This document shows positions 1 through 7,835 of a DNA stretch of 64,000 nt, piece after piece. A program made the translations under genes and the position numbers. Source of the stretch: JADZAA01 sp039810485 (GTDB taxonomy: Bacteria > Bacteroidota > Ignavibacteria > Kapaibacteriales > UBA961); assembly GCA_039810485.1 (NCBI GenBank), contig JBDHXA010000003.1, positions 1 through 64,000 of the forward strand, in the 5' to 3' direction. The notes beneath the pieces are model-generated. The model made no database searches. It saw only the letters and a list, made by a program, of their open reading frames with translations, and was not told where the DNA came from. Positions within the stretch are counted from its first letter, which is position 1. Each line of letters opens with the position of its first letter.

Positions 1-209
1 TGCCGGTTTCAATCAAATCTCCGACAATTATTATCATCATAGATCATATATTGCTGTTTTGCATGGACTTTTGAATAAAATAAAGAATTTTATTATCTTT
101 ATTTTAACTTCCTTCAATAAAATAAACACCCTTTTAAGAGGGGGCTCATAGATATATCAATTATATACGTCCCGGACTTATTGGTCATGAAACTGACTTT
201 GATTATAGA
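1..209. other. AT-rich left edge, no gene recognised
   Basis: No coding region is supported before position 210. At 131-145 there is a small hairpin-like run (CCCTTTTAAGAGGG). Read on the minus strand it is followed by a T-rich stretch, so it could be a terminator for a minus-strand transcript or a degenerate repeat. A similar stretch lies at about 61378-61404. The frame of the next gene is open back to 138 but has no ATG there. Confidence 0.4.
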
Positions 210-914
210 ATGGAAGTGATTTCAGACATGGGAAGCTCATGGTTCTATGAAGATGATCACGATGGCATACTCCCGCAATGCCAAGGAGCGAGAATTAGAG
301 AATTGGTAGAGCAATTCAAAAAAACTTTGAATAAACCATATACGTACGAGGATATAATAAAAATAAACAATAAGCGAATTGAATTAATGACCGATGCATG
401 GAAATCAAAAGAATACGGTAAAACTATGCTTTCAGATGAGCGATATGGATTAATATTAGAAGATTACTTGTCCGAAGAGCTTGAATGGTTCCAAAGCATG
501 AAAAATCAATCGTCAGCAGGTGCAGAAATTTACTATAAACACGCTGTGTTTATGGATAGGTTTAATAAACATTCTGAAGCATTGAATGCTATTGAAGAAG
601 CAAAAAAAATTAATAGCAATAAAGGATTATATTATGCTATTAAAGCAGAGATTTTATATCAATTATGGCCGACTGATAAAAATTATAACAACGCAAAAAA
701 GTCGTTCAAGCAGTATGAAACTGCAATAGGTTTGGAACCTGAAAACTTAGATTACAAGCTTAGTTATGCAATATTGATCGGCAATTATATTTGTGATAAT
801 AAAAGTCAAAATACAAATAAATTAAAGAAAAGGGCATCATTCTTATTACAAGAAACTATTGATAAAGGAATGACAGAAAATCAGAAATTGTTAGATGAAC
901 TGAAGCGCTTATGA
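210..914 (+). CDS. Hypothetical protein with TPR-like C-terminal half
   Basis: I do not recognise the family of this 234-residue protein. Residues about 100-215 look like tetratricopeptide-type helices: alternating short helices with small residues, such as 'YYKHAVFMDRFNKHSEALNA' followed by 'KGLYYAIKAEILY' and 'YETAIGLEPENLDYKLSYA'. That suggests a protein-interaction scaffold. There is no signal peptide or membrane segment. The start is uncertain: no Shine-Dalgarno is visible, and the frame stays open for 24 codons upstream (from 138) without an ATG. The first residues (acidic, rich in D, G, W and Y) read like the middle of a domain. It could therefore be the 3' part of a longer gene broken upstream. 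The next gene begins 435 bases downstream, so it appears monocistronic. Confidence 0.5.
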   Translation: MEVISDMGSSWFYEDDHDGILPQCQGARIRELVEQFKKTLNKPYTYEDIIKINNKRIELMTDAWKSKEYGKTMLSDERYGLILEDYLSEELEWFQSMKNQSSAGAEIYYKHAVFMDRFNKHSEALNAIEEAKKINSNKGLYYAIKAEILYQLWPTDKNYNNAKKSFKQYETAIGLEPENLDYKLSYAILIGNYICDNKSQNTNKLKKRASFLLQETIDKGMTENQKLLDELKRL

Positions 915-1349
915 CAGATAAAATCATAATTATTAACTTTACAGACCATCATTGATATAAAAACTGAAAGTAGAATATACTGCAAATGAACATTGGCATG
1001 CATTGCATATTTTGGTTTGAAAAGTTTTAATAAACAAGAGTCATCTGCTTTGTAACAGTCGAAAATGCTTATAATCACAGAATTGTATTTGTAAGATTGC
1101 ATCAAGACAATTCAAAATTCATATTGAGAGTTTCTTGTGTTTTATTAGCATATTCATCAGAATTTAGGCAAGATTATTGTAAAAGTGGGTAAATCTCGAT
1201 AATTTTGCGCTTTCTTACCGGCATCATTCTAAAATTGTATATGATATGTCGGATAGTAAAACTTATTCCAAGTTAGCAATGTTTCAAACTTTTCCTTCGA
1301 ACGTTACACAAAAGCCGAAGGAATTTTTCCTTAAAGGAGCCGGAGAACA
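915..1349. other. 435-base intergenic leader region of the PpiD-like gene
   Basis: No gene is supported here. The right part holds a promoter-like pair: TTG at 1177-1179, a 20-base gap, then TAATTTTG at 1200-1207. An 8-bp hairpin (TTCCTTCG 1292-1299 with CGAAGGAA 1316-1323) lies in what would be the leader of the next gene. A ribosome binding site follows at about 1333-1339. The left part shows nothing I can name. Confidence 0.5.
1177..1207 (+). promoter_or_regulatory. Promoter, TTG-N20-TAATTTTG type
   Basis: TTG (1177-1179) and TAATTTTG (1200-1207) match the -33/-7 layout described for primary sigma factor promoters in Bacteroidota (TTTG-N19-21-TAnnTTTG). The string TAATTTTGCGCTTTC (1200-1214) recurs exactly at 15715-15729. 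Transcription from here would give a leader of about 140 bases before the gene at 1350. Confidence 0.5.
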
Positions 1350-3536
1350 ATGGGCGTAATTACCCGCATGCGCGAAATATCACCATATATGCTGATAGCT
1401 TTCGCTGTTGTATTTATAGGATTTATGGTTATTTCAGATAGCAGCATTGAATCTATTTTTCATCGTGGCGATAATCCTGCAACTGCCGTTATTGGCGAAG
1501 TAAATGGCGAAAAGATTTTACTCTCCGATTTTGAAAATCGCTTAAAAGAACAGTTAGAATTTCAAAGACAAGGCAAATTAAGTACTGATATTGACGAAGA
1601 ATATGTTCGCCAAGGAATTTGGGAGCAAATGGTTGAAGAAATTTTGGTGCGTCAGGCAGCTGTAAAAGCCGGAGTAGGAGTAACCGATGGCGAGTTGCTC
1701 GATCTATTGCTCGAAAATACACCGCAAGAACTTCGCAAGGATTATACTGACAGCAGCGGAAAATTCTATCGCGACGTGTTTATACGACGAATGACTAATC
1801 CCGATAGTTATGGTGATGAGATTCGCGAAGCAATTCAGAAAAAACAGTTGTCTCCAACAATAGATCCAGATTCTGAAGTTGTCAGATTCAAACGCGGCAT
1901 TGTTCGAATTGAGGAATATTTTCGCAAGAAACTGTTGACAGAAAACCTAACCTCTGTCATTGGCACTGCTGGCTCAATCGTTTCGCAAAATTATGCTCTT
2001 GAAAAATACAAAACAGATAACAGCACTGCTGACGTCAATTTTATTTTCTTTGACGCAGGACCAGTTGACAATAAAGCAGTAAACGTTACTGATGAAGACA
2101 TTTCTAAATATTATGAAAAATACAAGCAGTTCTTTATACAAAAACCTTCACGAAAAATTAAATATGTAGCTTTTGCAATAGAACCTTCTGAGCGTGATTC
2201 TGCTTCTCTTCAGAAAAAAATACATCAGTTACAAGATTCTATGTCGAAGTATTCAACTATAGCTGAAAGAGATTCGCTTTTTGAGCTTTCATATTTATCG
2301 CTTGGTGGAAAAACAAATGACTTTGCAGCTGTAAAAACTTTAGAACCTGACAAGAGATCTCTTTTTGAAAATGCTGCACCACGAAGCGTCATAGGTCCGG
2401 TTATGGAAATGAACGGTACGTTTTTCTATCGAGTGGACAGCGTTCGCACCGGCGTAAATGAATTAGTAAAAGCGCGTCATATTCTCATTAATTTCGGCAA
2501 TAACAAAGACAGCGCAAAAGCCGTGGCAGAAGGGTTATTACGCAGAGCTAAAAAAGGAGATGATTTTGGAAAGCTTGCTTCTGAATTTTCACAAGACAAA
2601 GGATCTGCAATGAAAGGCGGCGAATATGATTTCTTCCCACGCGGACGCATGGTAAAAGAATTTGAGGACGCCTGCTTTAATAATCCACCTGGCAGCATTG
2701 TCGGACCTGTAGAAACTCAATACGGCTATCATATCATCAAAGTTGAGGATAAAAATTCAACTGAAATTAAATACAGCCAAATCGAATTAAATATAAACGT
2801 TAGCAAAGCAACCAAAAAAGAAATTCAGCGCACGGCCTTATCGTTGAAACAGCTTGTAGAGCAAGGCACTCCAATAGATTCAGTAGCAAAACAAAATAAG
2901 AAAAACAGCATTGAAACAGCTTTCTTTGAAAAAAACGCTCCTGTTCTTGGCTCTCGCTGGCTAACAACGTTTGCTTTTGAAAATCCCGTTGGCAAAGTTA
3001 GCGAAGTGAAGGAAGTAAAAAATTACGGTTATGTTGTGGCGCAAGTGTCTGAAACTAGGGAAGATGGCATAAAACCGTTAAGCGATGTTAAAGAAGAAAT
3101 AAAAGATAAACTGCTTCAAGTTAAAAAAGTAAAATCACTAGAAGGCAAAGCTAAGGAACTGTATGCCAAGATTCAAGGAAAAGATATTTTGGCGCGTGCA
3201 TCCGAGGTTGATCCTTCGCTTCAAATTCGCACCGCGACAGCAGTACGAGATAATGGCGTCGTTATGGGAGTGGGCAACGATCCATATTTTACTGCCGCTG
3301 CTTTTTTGGCTCCCGTTGGTAAAATATACGGACCCGTTAGAGGCGAGCGCGGATATTATATTCTACAAGTAACAAATCGCAAAGATGCGGACACATCAAA
3401 ATTCGTGGCTGAAAGTGCTAATATAATCAAGCAACTGCAACAAGCCGGGAAAAATCAGGCATATTATCAATGGCTTTCAGGAGCAAAGGAATCTGCCAAG
3501 ATTGTAGATAATCGCGATAAATACTTCCGCGAGTAA
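1350..3536 (+). CDS. ppiD: PpiD/SurA-type periplasmic peptidyl-prolyl isomerase
   Basis: A membrane-anchored periplasmic folding factor that helps outer-membrane and secreted proteins fold. Residues about 10-30 form one transmembrane segment (PYMLIAFAVVFIGFMVI) after a short basic N-terminus, as in PpiD. A SurA_N-like helical region follows (about 48-200). A clear parvulin domain lies at about 372-467, opening with LVKARHILINFG and closing with QYGYHIIKVED. Two further stretches resemble the end of a parvulin fold (GPVMEMNGTFFYRVDSV at about 350-366 and GPVRGERGYYILQVTNR at about 661-677), so degenerate flanking copies are likely. The length of 728 residues is a little above E. coli PpiD (623). 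A good ribosome binding site (AAAGGAG, 1333-1339) fixes the start. A lipoprotein gene follows 100 bases downstream. Confidence 0.88.
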   Translation: MGVITRMREISPYMLIAFAVVFIGFMVISDSSIESIFHRGDNPATAVIGEVNGEKILLSDFENRLKEQLEFQRQGKLSTDIDEEYVRQGIWEQMVEEILVRQAAVKAGVGVTDGELLDLLLENTPQELRKDYTDSSGKFYRDVFIRRMTNPDSYGDEIREAIQKKQLSPTIDPDSEVVRFKRGIVRIEEYFRKKLLTENLTSVIGTAGSIVSQNYALEKYKTDNSTADVNFIFFDAGPVDNKAVNVTDEDISKYYEKYKQFFIQKPSRKIKYVAFAIEPSERDSASLQKKIHQLQDSMSKYSTIAERDSLFELSYLSLGGKTNDFAAVKTLEPDKRSLFENAAPRSVIGPVMEMNGTFFYRVDSVRTGVNELVKARHILINFGNNKDSAKAVAEGLLRRAKKGDDFGKLASEFSQDKGSAMKGGEYDFFPRGRMVKEFEDACFNNPPGSIVGPVETQYGYHIIKVEDKNSTEIKYSQIELNINVSKATKKEIQRTALSLKQLVEQGTPIDSVAKQNKKNSIETAFFEKNAPVLGSRWLTTFAFENPVGKVSEVKEVKNYGYVVAQVSETREDGIKPLSDVKEEIKDKLLQVKKVKSLEGKAKELYAKIQGKDILARASEVDPSLQIRTATAVRDNGVVMGVGNDPYFTAAAFLAPVGKIYGPVRGERGYYILQVTNRKDADTSKFVAESANIIKQLQQAGKNQAYYQWLSGAKESAKIVDNRDKYFRE

Positions 3537-3636
3537 TATAAAGCCATATTGGTTGCTTGGCATATATTTAAAAAATTAAGGATAAATCAACGAAAAATAT
3601 TGTAAGACACTTGTGATTTTACAGCTATACATCAAT

Positions 3637-4683
3637 ATGATAAAACAACTTATAAACTCGTCGAATGCCGGCGTAATGATTATCATTTGTGCGGCAATAT
3701 TGCTGAACAGCTGTACAAAAAAAGCTGATCCTACCACAATTACCGGAATGACAACCTATACTGATTCCGTCAGGAAATTTTCACTGTTATATCCTTCTAA
3801 TTGGAAAGCGAGAATTTTTAAAAGCGATAGGATTATAATCAATTCTGACACTACCAGAGCGGGAAGCGTGCGATTTACCGATTTTACGACTGAAGGTTCG
3901 CCAGCTGCTCAAATTATCCTTAGAGCCATCAAATCTGATGGACGCTCTCTCGATTCAATTATGCGCGATACGCGGATTTTTGAAGATAAGATTTATAAAG
4001 TTGAAAATTCTACGCTCGACGGTGCAAAAGCTATAAAAGTAACGTATGAATTTCCGCTTGAAGACGGACTATTCAAAGGTGAGCAGTATTTTGCAATGAA
4101 AGACACCGCTACAGCCACAATGTTGTCATTCGACGCTTTTGCAAGTACTTTCGATAGATACCGAGCTAATTTTGACAAGATACTGCAATCTGTAAAACTT
4201 GCAGAAACATACATTCCAGCGTCGCAGAAAGCAGACACAATTATTCAGCAGGCCGAGCCACAGCCGCCATCTACAACTACACGTACAATTACAGGCACTG
4301 GTTTTTCTATTGCCATTCCAGATAATTTTAGAGGCGAGCGTGGAAAAGTAGTAGGCACTCTCTATACCGTAAATTATGTGGGTGATCGTCTTGACTGTTC
4401 AATTCAAGTTGATGTGTTTGATGCTTCAAAACAATCAAAACTTGAAAAGATAGTTGATGACAATAAAGCGCGTTATAAAGCAACAAATTCAACTTCAACT
4501 ACACTTGGCGGCGTTAAAGCATACTCTATAAATTACTCGTTTGTTAAAGATGTCAATAGCCGTGTTTATTTTGCTATAAAGGGCGGCAAGATGTTCAGAG
4601 TAACAATCAACTGGTTCAAGCCAAAAGAAGCAGAGTATTTGCCAGTATTTGAGAGATCTGTTGCATCGGTAAAATTGGACTGA
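3637..4683 (+). CDS. Lipoprotein with two tandem PsbP-like domains
   Basis: A predicted lipoprotein. The N-terminus has a hydrophobic stretch ending in a lipobox (ILLNSC) about 26 residues from the chosen ATG. A GTG at 3613 is an upstream alternative. The mature part holds two copies of the same fold, each starting with a YTDSVRKFSLLYPSNW- or GTGFSIAIPDNF-like strand pair and ending in an FDKILQSVKL- or FERSVASVKL-like helix. They are joined by a Pro/Gln/Thr-rich linker near residues 200-218. This is the pattern of PsbP/MOG1-type domains (DUF1795-like), found in many small envelope proteins of unknown role. The family assignment is inferred from the pattern and the function is unknown. It probably sits in the inner leaflet of the outer membrane. 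A terminator-like hairpin follows at 4705-4736. Confidence 0.6.
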   Translation: MIKQLINSSNAGVMIIICAAILLNSCTKKADPTTITGMTTYTDSVRKFSLLYPSNWKARIFKSDRIIINSDTTRAGSVRFTDFTTEGSPAAQIILRAIKSDGRSLDSIMRDTRIFEDKIYKVENSTLDGAKAIKVTYEFPLEDGLFKGEQYFAMKDTATATMLSFDAFASTFDRYRANFDKILQSVKLAETYIPASQKADTIIQQAEPQPPSTTTRTITGTGFSIAIPDNFRGERGKVVGTLYTVNYVGDRLDCSIQVDVFDASKQSKLEKIVDDNKARYKATNSTSTTLGGVKAYSINYSFVKDVNSRVYFAIKGGKMFRVTINWFKPKEAEYLPVFERSVASVKLD

Positions 4684-4704
4684 CATATTACAACATTTCT
4701 TATG

Positions 4705-4736
4705 CAAGGGCAGATGGTTTTCTCCATTTGCCCTTG
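4705..4736 (+). terminator. Hairpin between the PsbP-like lipoprotein gene and ldcA
   Basis: CAAGGGCAGATGG (4705-4717) pairs with CCATTTGCCCTTG (4724-4736): 13 base pairs with one G-T wobble and a 6-base loop. The T-tail is short (TTTCG), so termination may be weak. It ends only 15 bases before the next start codon and could also affect translation of that gene. Confidence 0.6.
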
Positions 4737-4751
4737 TTTCGTAGATAATCT

Positions 4752-5690
4752 ATGGATGTTTTGAAACCTCAATATTTACGATCTGGAGCAACTATTGGAA
4801 TAATTGCGCCGGCTTCGCCGCAGCGAGATGATTTGCGATTAGAAAGAGGCGTGCGCTATCTCGAACGGCTGGGTTTTCGAGTAGAGTTAGGAAAGAACGT
4901 GCATGGAAAATATGGCGGATACTTGGCTGGAACAGATGCCGAGCGCTGTGCCGACATTGAGGGAATGTTTGCAAATAAAGATATTTCTGCAATTATTTGT
5001 TCGAGAGGTGGCTATGGAACTCCTCGTATATTGAATAGTTTAAATTATCGCACAATTGCAAAGAATCCTAAAATATTTGTTGGCTTTTCTGATGTAACAG
5101 CTTTGCAATCAGCTGTTTTTCTTCGTACAGGATTGATTACTTTTTCAGGCGCTATGGTTTCGGCAGATATGGCCGATGTATTCGACGAGGAATCGGAATC
5201 ACAATTTTGGCAGATTTTGACAGAGCCAATCGAGAATAGGCTAATCACACAAAGCATAACACTTGAATCGCTGCAGAATGGAATTGCGCAAGGTCGACTT
5301 CTTTGTGGCAATCTTTCGATGATGGTTGGCTTGCTGGGAACGCCGTTTGCGCCGGAATGGGAAAATTCAATCGTATTATTAGAAGATATTGGCGAAGCTC
5401 CATATAGAATTGATAGAAATCTCATGCATCTTGAAAATGCAGGAGTTTGGAATAAACTCAATGGGTTATGTTTTGGACAATTTACGCAAACTGATTCAAC
5501 GCCGGTTTCTGTTCCGCAACGAGATGTAACGGATGTACTTGCTGAATATGCTGCTCGAGCTGCTCTTCCTTCACTTGGAAATGTAATGTACGGTCATACA
5601 GCCAAGAAGCTAACTTTGCCTTTTGGCAGCTTAGTGCAAATTGATTCAGAAAATTGCAAGATTAAAATTACTGAATCTGTTGTGGTTTAA
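4752..5690 (+). CDS. ldcA: LD-carboxypeptidase, peptidase family S66
   Basis: Cleaves the L-lysyl or meso-DAP to D-Ala bond of murein tetrapeptides during peptidoglycan recycling. The S66 hallmarks are in order: IIAPASP at 17-23, SRGGYG at 84-89, and the nucleophile-bearing GFSDVTAL with Ser113. The catalytic Glu is Glu211 (LLEDIGE) and the catalytic His is His282 (MYGHTAKKL). Spacing and the 312-residue length match cytoplasmic LdcA enzymes, and there is no signal peptide. It shares the recycling pathway with the mpl ligase gene at 35117-36595. An inverted-repeat end of an IS30-type element lies just after the stop codon (5702-5723). Confidence 0.92.
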   Translation: MDVLKPQYLRSGATIGIIAPASPQRDDLRLERGVRYLERLGFRVELGKNVHGKYGGYLAGTDAERCADIEGMFANKDISAIICSRGGYGTPRILNSLNYRTIAKNPKIFVGFSDVTALQSAVFLRTGLITFSGAMVSADMADVFDEESESQFWQILTEPIENRLITQSITLESLQNGIAQGRLLCGNLSMMVGLLGTPFAPEWENSIVLLEDIGEAPYRIDRNLMHLENAGVWNKLNGLCFGQFTQTDSTPVSVPQRDVTDVLAEYAARAALPSLGNVMYGHTAKKLTLPFGSLVQIDSENCKIKITESVVV

Positions 5691-5701
5691 TAAAATTTGG
5701 C

Positions 5702-5723
5702 GGATTCAACATTAAAGTGCAAC
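5702..5723. repeat. Solo IS30-type terminal repeat relic
   Basis: This 22-base stretch matches the left terminal repeat of the IS30-type element at 22953-22974 at 18 of 22 positions (GATTC, ACA, T and AAGTGCAAC shared). It matches the other end of that element about as well. No transposase remains here, so it looks like a footprint left by deletion or excision. The adjoining TGATTCAGACAAC (5764-5776) also resembles the minisatellite unit at 42901-43165, and its last base reaches to within one base of the stop codon of the signal peptidase gene. Confidence 0.5.
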
Positions 5724-5776
5724 ACATTTGTAATTATTTTCTAGACTAGACAAATTTTATTACTGATTCAGACAAC

Positions 5777-6481
5777 TTACCGAACAATGCCTAAACGACC
5801 AAATCTAACGTCATTATTATCCGACAATGACCAATAAATCAAAATCGGAACGCCATAGGCTGCGCTTTCGGGCAGCAATCCCCATAACCTTGAGTCGTAA
5901 CTGTTTGCATAATTATCTCCCACAACAAAACAATAATTCTGCGTCAAAGCATATTTTACGGCAGGATTTCCGTCAATAAAAATAATTCTGTTTTTTAAAA
6001 TTATTTCATGACCTTCGCGCACGATAATTGGATGCCATATTTTCTCATTTTCAGGAGATAATTCCAGAATCGTTCCTTTACGTGGAATTACAAACATCGA
6101 ATCGCCAAAAAGTTCTGCGGTACGCGCTGAAGGCAGCTGCGTAGAACGTCCATTAATAAATAATGTATCTTCTTTTACAGAAAGAGTGTCGCCTGATAGA
6201 GCTTTTATCCTCTTAATAAACGAAACGCCGTTTTCATAAGAATTGTAGGCGGCAGCGTCAAGAGGAAGATGAAAAATTACCGGTTTTCCAACGGCAATAG
6301 AAGGGAATAATTTGCACGCGAAAACAAAATCGCCCGGAATTAGTGTCGGCGACATTGAATCGGAGGCAACTCTATCAAAATCAGCAACAAATGTTTTGGC
6401 AAAGATTATGCAGAAAACACAAGAAATAGCAGCGTAGATAAAGTAACGCAAAAAATGCGCCTTATGAGTTGATGAACACAC
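5777..6481 (-). CDS. lepB: Signal peptidase I
   Basis: Inner-membrane protease that removes signal peptides from exported preproteins. There is one N-terminal transmembrane segment (about residues 11-30, LRYFIYAAISCVFCIIFAKT). The catalytic Ser42 follows in box B (SDSMSPT) and the general-base Lys90 in box D (FIKRIKALSGDTL). Box E is near the C-terminus (VVGDNYANSYDSRLWG). The length of 234 residues is short but normal for single-anchor family members. It lies head-to-tail with mreB, 68 bases downstream of it on the minus strand, so the two may be cotranscribed. Confidence 0.92.
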   Translation of the reverse strand: MCSSTHKAHFLRYFIYAAISCVFCIIFAKTFVADFDRVASDSMSPTLIPGDFVFACKLFPSIAVGKPVIFHLPLDAAAYNSYENGVSFIKRIKALSGDTLSVKEDTLFINGRSTQLPSARTAELFGDSMFVIPRKGTILELSPENEKIWHPIIVREGHEIILKNRIIFIDGNPAVKYALTQNYCFVVGDNYANSYDSRLWGLLPESAAYGVPILIYWSLSDNNDVRFGRLGIVR

Positions 6482-6549
6482 GATATATAATGAAGCGGCT
6501 ATTTTGCTGTCAGGAAGTTAAAATATCTTCACAGCCAATTTGCAGATAA

Positions 6550-7572
6550 TTAATATCTTTTGCTTTTTATCAATACATTTTGGAACTCTGTCAAATTTTC
6601 AAGCACTTTTCCAGTGCCACGGGCAACAGCGGAAAGTGGGTCTTCAGCCACATGAACAGGCAAATTTGTTTCACGCCGAATCAATTCATCAAGACCTTTC
6701 AACATTGCTCCTCCACCAGTTAGCATTATGCCTCTATCGAAAATATCTGCCGAAAGCTCGGCGGGAGTTTTCTCAAGCAATGTGCGTATTGCCTCGACTA
6801 TAACGCGCACCGACTCTGAAAGCGAATCGCGTATATCAACAGAGCTAACCACAATTTGCTCAGGAATTCCGGAAAGGAGATTGCGTCCTCGCACTTCAAT
6901 TTCTAGCTCCTCAGGCAAAGGAAATGCAGAGCCGACCTCACATTTGATAATTTCAGCAGTCCGCTCTCCAATAAGTATATTATGCGTGCGCTTGAAATAC
7001 TGAACAATAGAATTTGTCATTTCGTCGCCTGCAATGCGGATTGATTCGTCAATCACAATGCCTGACAATGCAATTAGTGCAATTTCTGTTGTGCCGCCGC
7101 CAATATCAACAATCATATTTCCAACGGCCTCGCCTACATTCAACCCAATGCCGATAGCGGCTGCCATCGGTTCGGCAATAAGATACACTTCTTTCGCACC
7201 AGCATGTTCGGCACTGTCTCGAACCGCGCGTTTTTCTACTTCGGTAATGCCCGACGGCACACAAACAACCACGCGGCGCGCCGGCTGCCAGCTTGGCGAC
7301 ACTTTCCGAATAAAAGCGCGCAACATTCCTTCGGCAATTTCGAAATCGGCAATTACGCCATCTTTTAACGGACGTATTGTTCGAATGTCGCGATGTGTGC
7401 GACCAAGCATGGTTTGTGCTTCGTGACCAATGGCGATTATGTGCTTTGTATTGCGGTCGTAGGCGACAATCGAGGGTTCATTCAGAACTACTCCCTTGCC
7501 TTTCATCCAAATAAGCGTATTGGCAGTTCCAAGATCTATGGCAACATCAGTAGAAAAAAGATTTAGACGCAT
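6550..7572 (-). CDS. mreB: Rod shape-determining protein MreB
   Basis: Actin-like ATPase that polymerises under the inner membrane and directs lateral wall synthesis, so the cell is expected to be a rod. The N-terminus (DVAIDLGTANTLIW) is the phosphate-1 loop, IVDIGGGTTEIALIA is phosphate-2, and MLTGGGAMLKGLDELI is the adenosine site. The length of 340 residues is typical. mreC, mreD, pbp2 and rodA, its usual neighbours, do not follow; lepB does. In the 5' region there is a 12-bp palindrome (AATAGCGCTATT, 7593-7604), 20 bases from the start codon. Confidence 0.96.
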   Translation of the reverse strand: MRLNLFSTDVAIDLGTANTLIWMKGKGVVLNEPSIVAYDRNTKHIIAIGHEAQTMLGRTHRDIRTIRPLKDGVIADFEIAEGMLRAFIRKVSPSWQPARRVVVCVPSGITEVEKRAVRDSAEHAGAKEVYLIAEPMAAAIGIGLNVGEAVGNMIVDIGGGTTEIALIALSGIVIDESIRIAGDEMTNSIVQYFKRTHNILIGERTAEIIKCEVGSAFPLPEELEIEVRGRNLLSGIPEQIVVSSVDIRDSLSESVRVIVEAIRTLLEKTPAELSADIFDRGIMLTGGGAMLKGLDELIRRETNLPVHVAEDPLSAVARGTGKVLENLTEFQNVLIKSKRY

Positions 7573-7835
7573 GTAGAAAAAATTGAATAATAAATAGCGC
7601 TATTCATCTGAACTCGTAAGCGCAAACATTGTGCCTAAGCAGGACATTTATGAAGAATTATTACAAAAATCGTAAATATTGACGAACTAACCACCCTTTT
7701 ACGACAAACATAACTGTATCTATTTTAAGCGTTCGACGATTCAGCGGATTGCGAATGAACGGTATTTTCTTGTATTGAGCTAATGTTCTTTTATGTTTCG
7801 CAAATGATATTCAAGAAGTAATCGCAATGGTATCT
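7573..7835. other. Intergenic region upstream of mreB
   Basis: A 263-base region with no gene. It contains the perfect palindrome AATAGCGCTATT (7593-7604) close to the mreB start. A minus-strand TATGTTTG box (7705-7712) could be the -7 element for mreB, about 130 bases upstream of its start. Nothing else stands out. Confidence 0.35.

Noticed and set aside
881..1105. Minus-strand 74-codon open frame after the first gene
   Set aside because: Overlaps the plus-strand gene end, has no ribosome binding site, and its composition (Cys, Phe, Ile rich) looks like random AT-rich translation.
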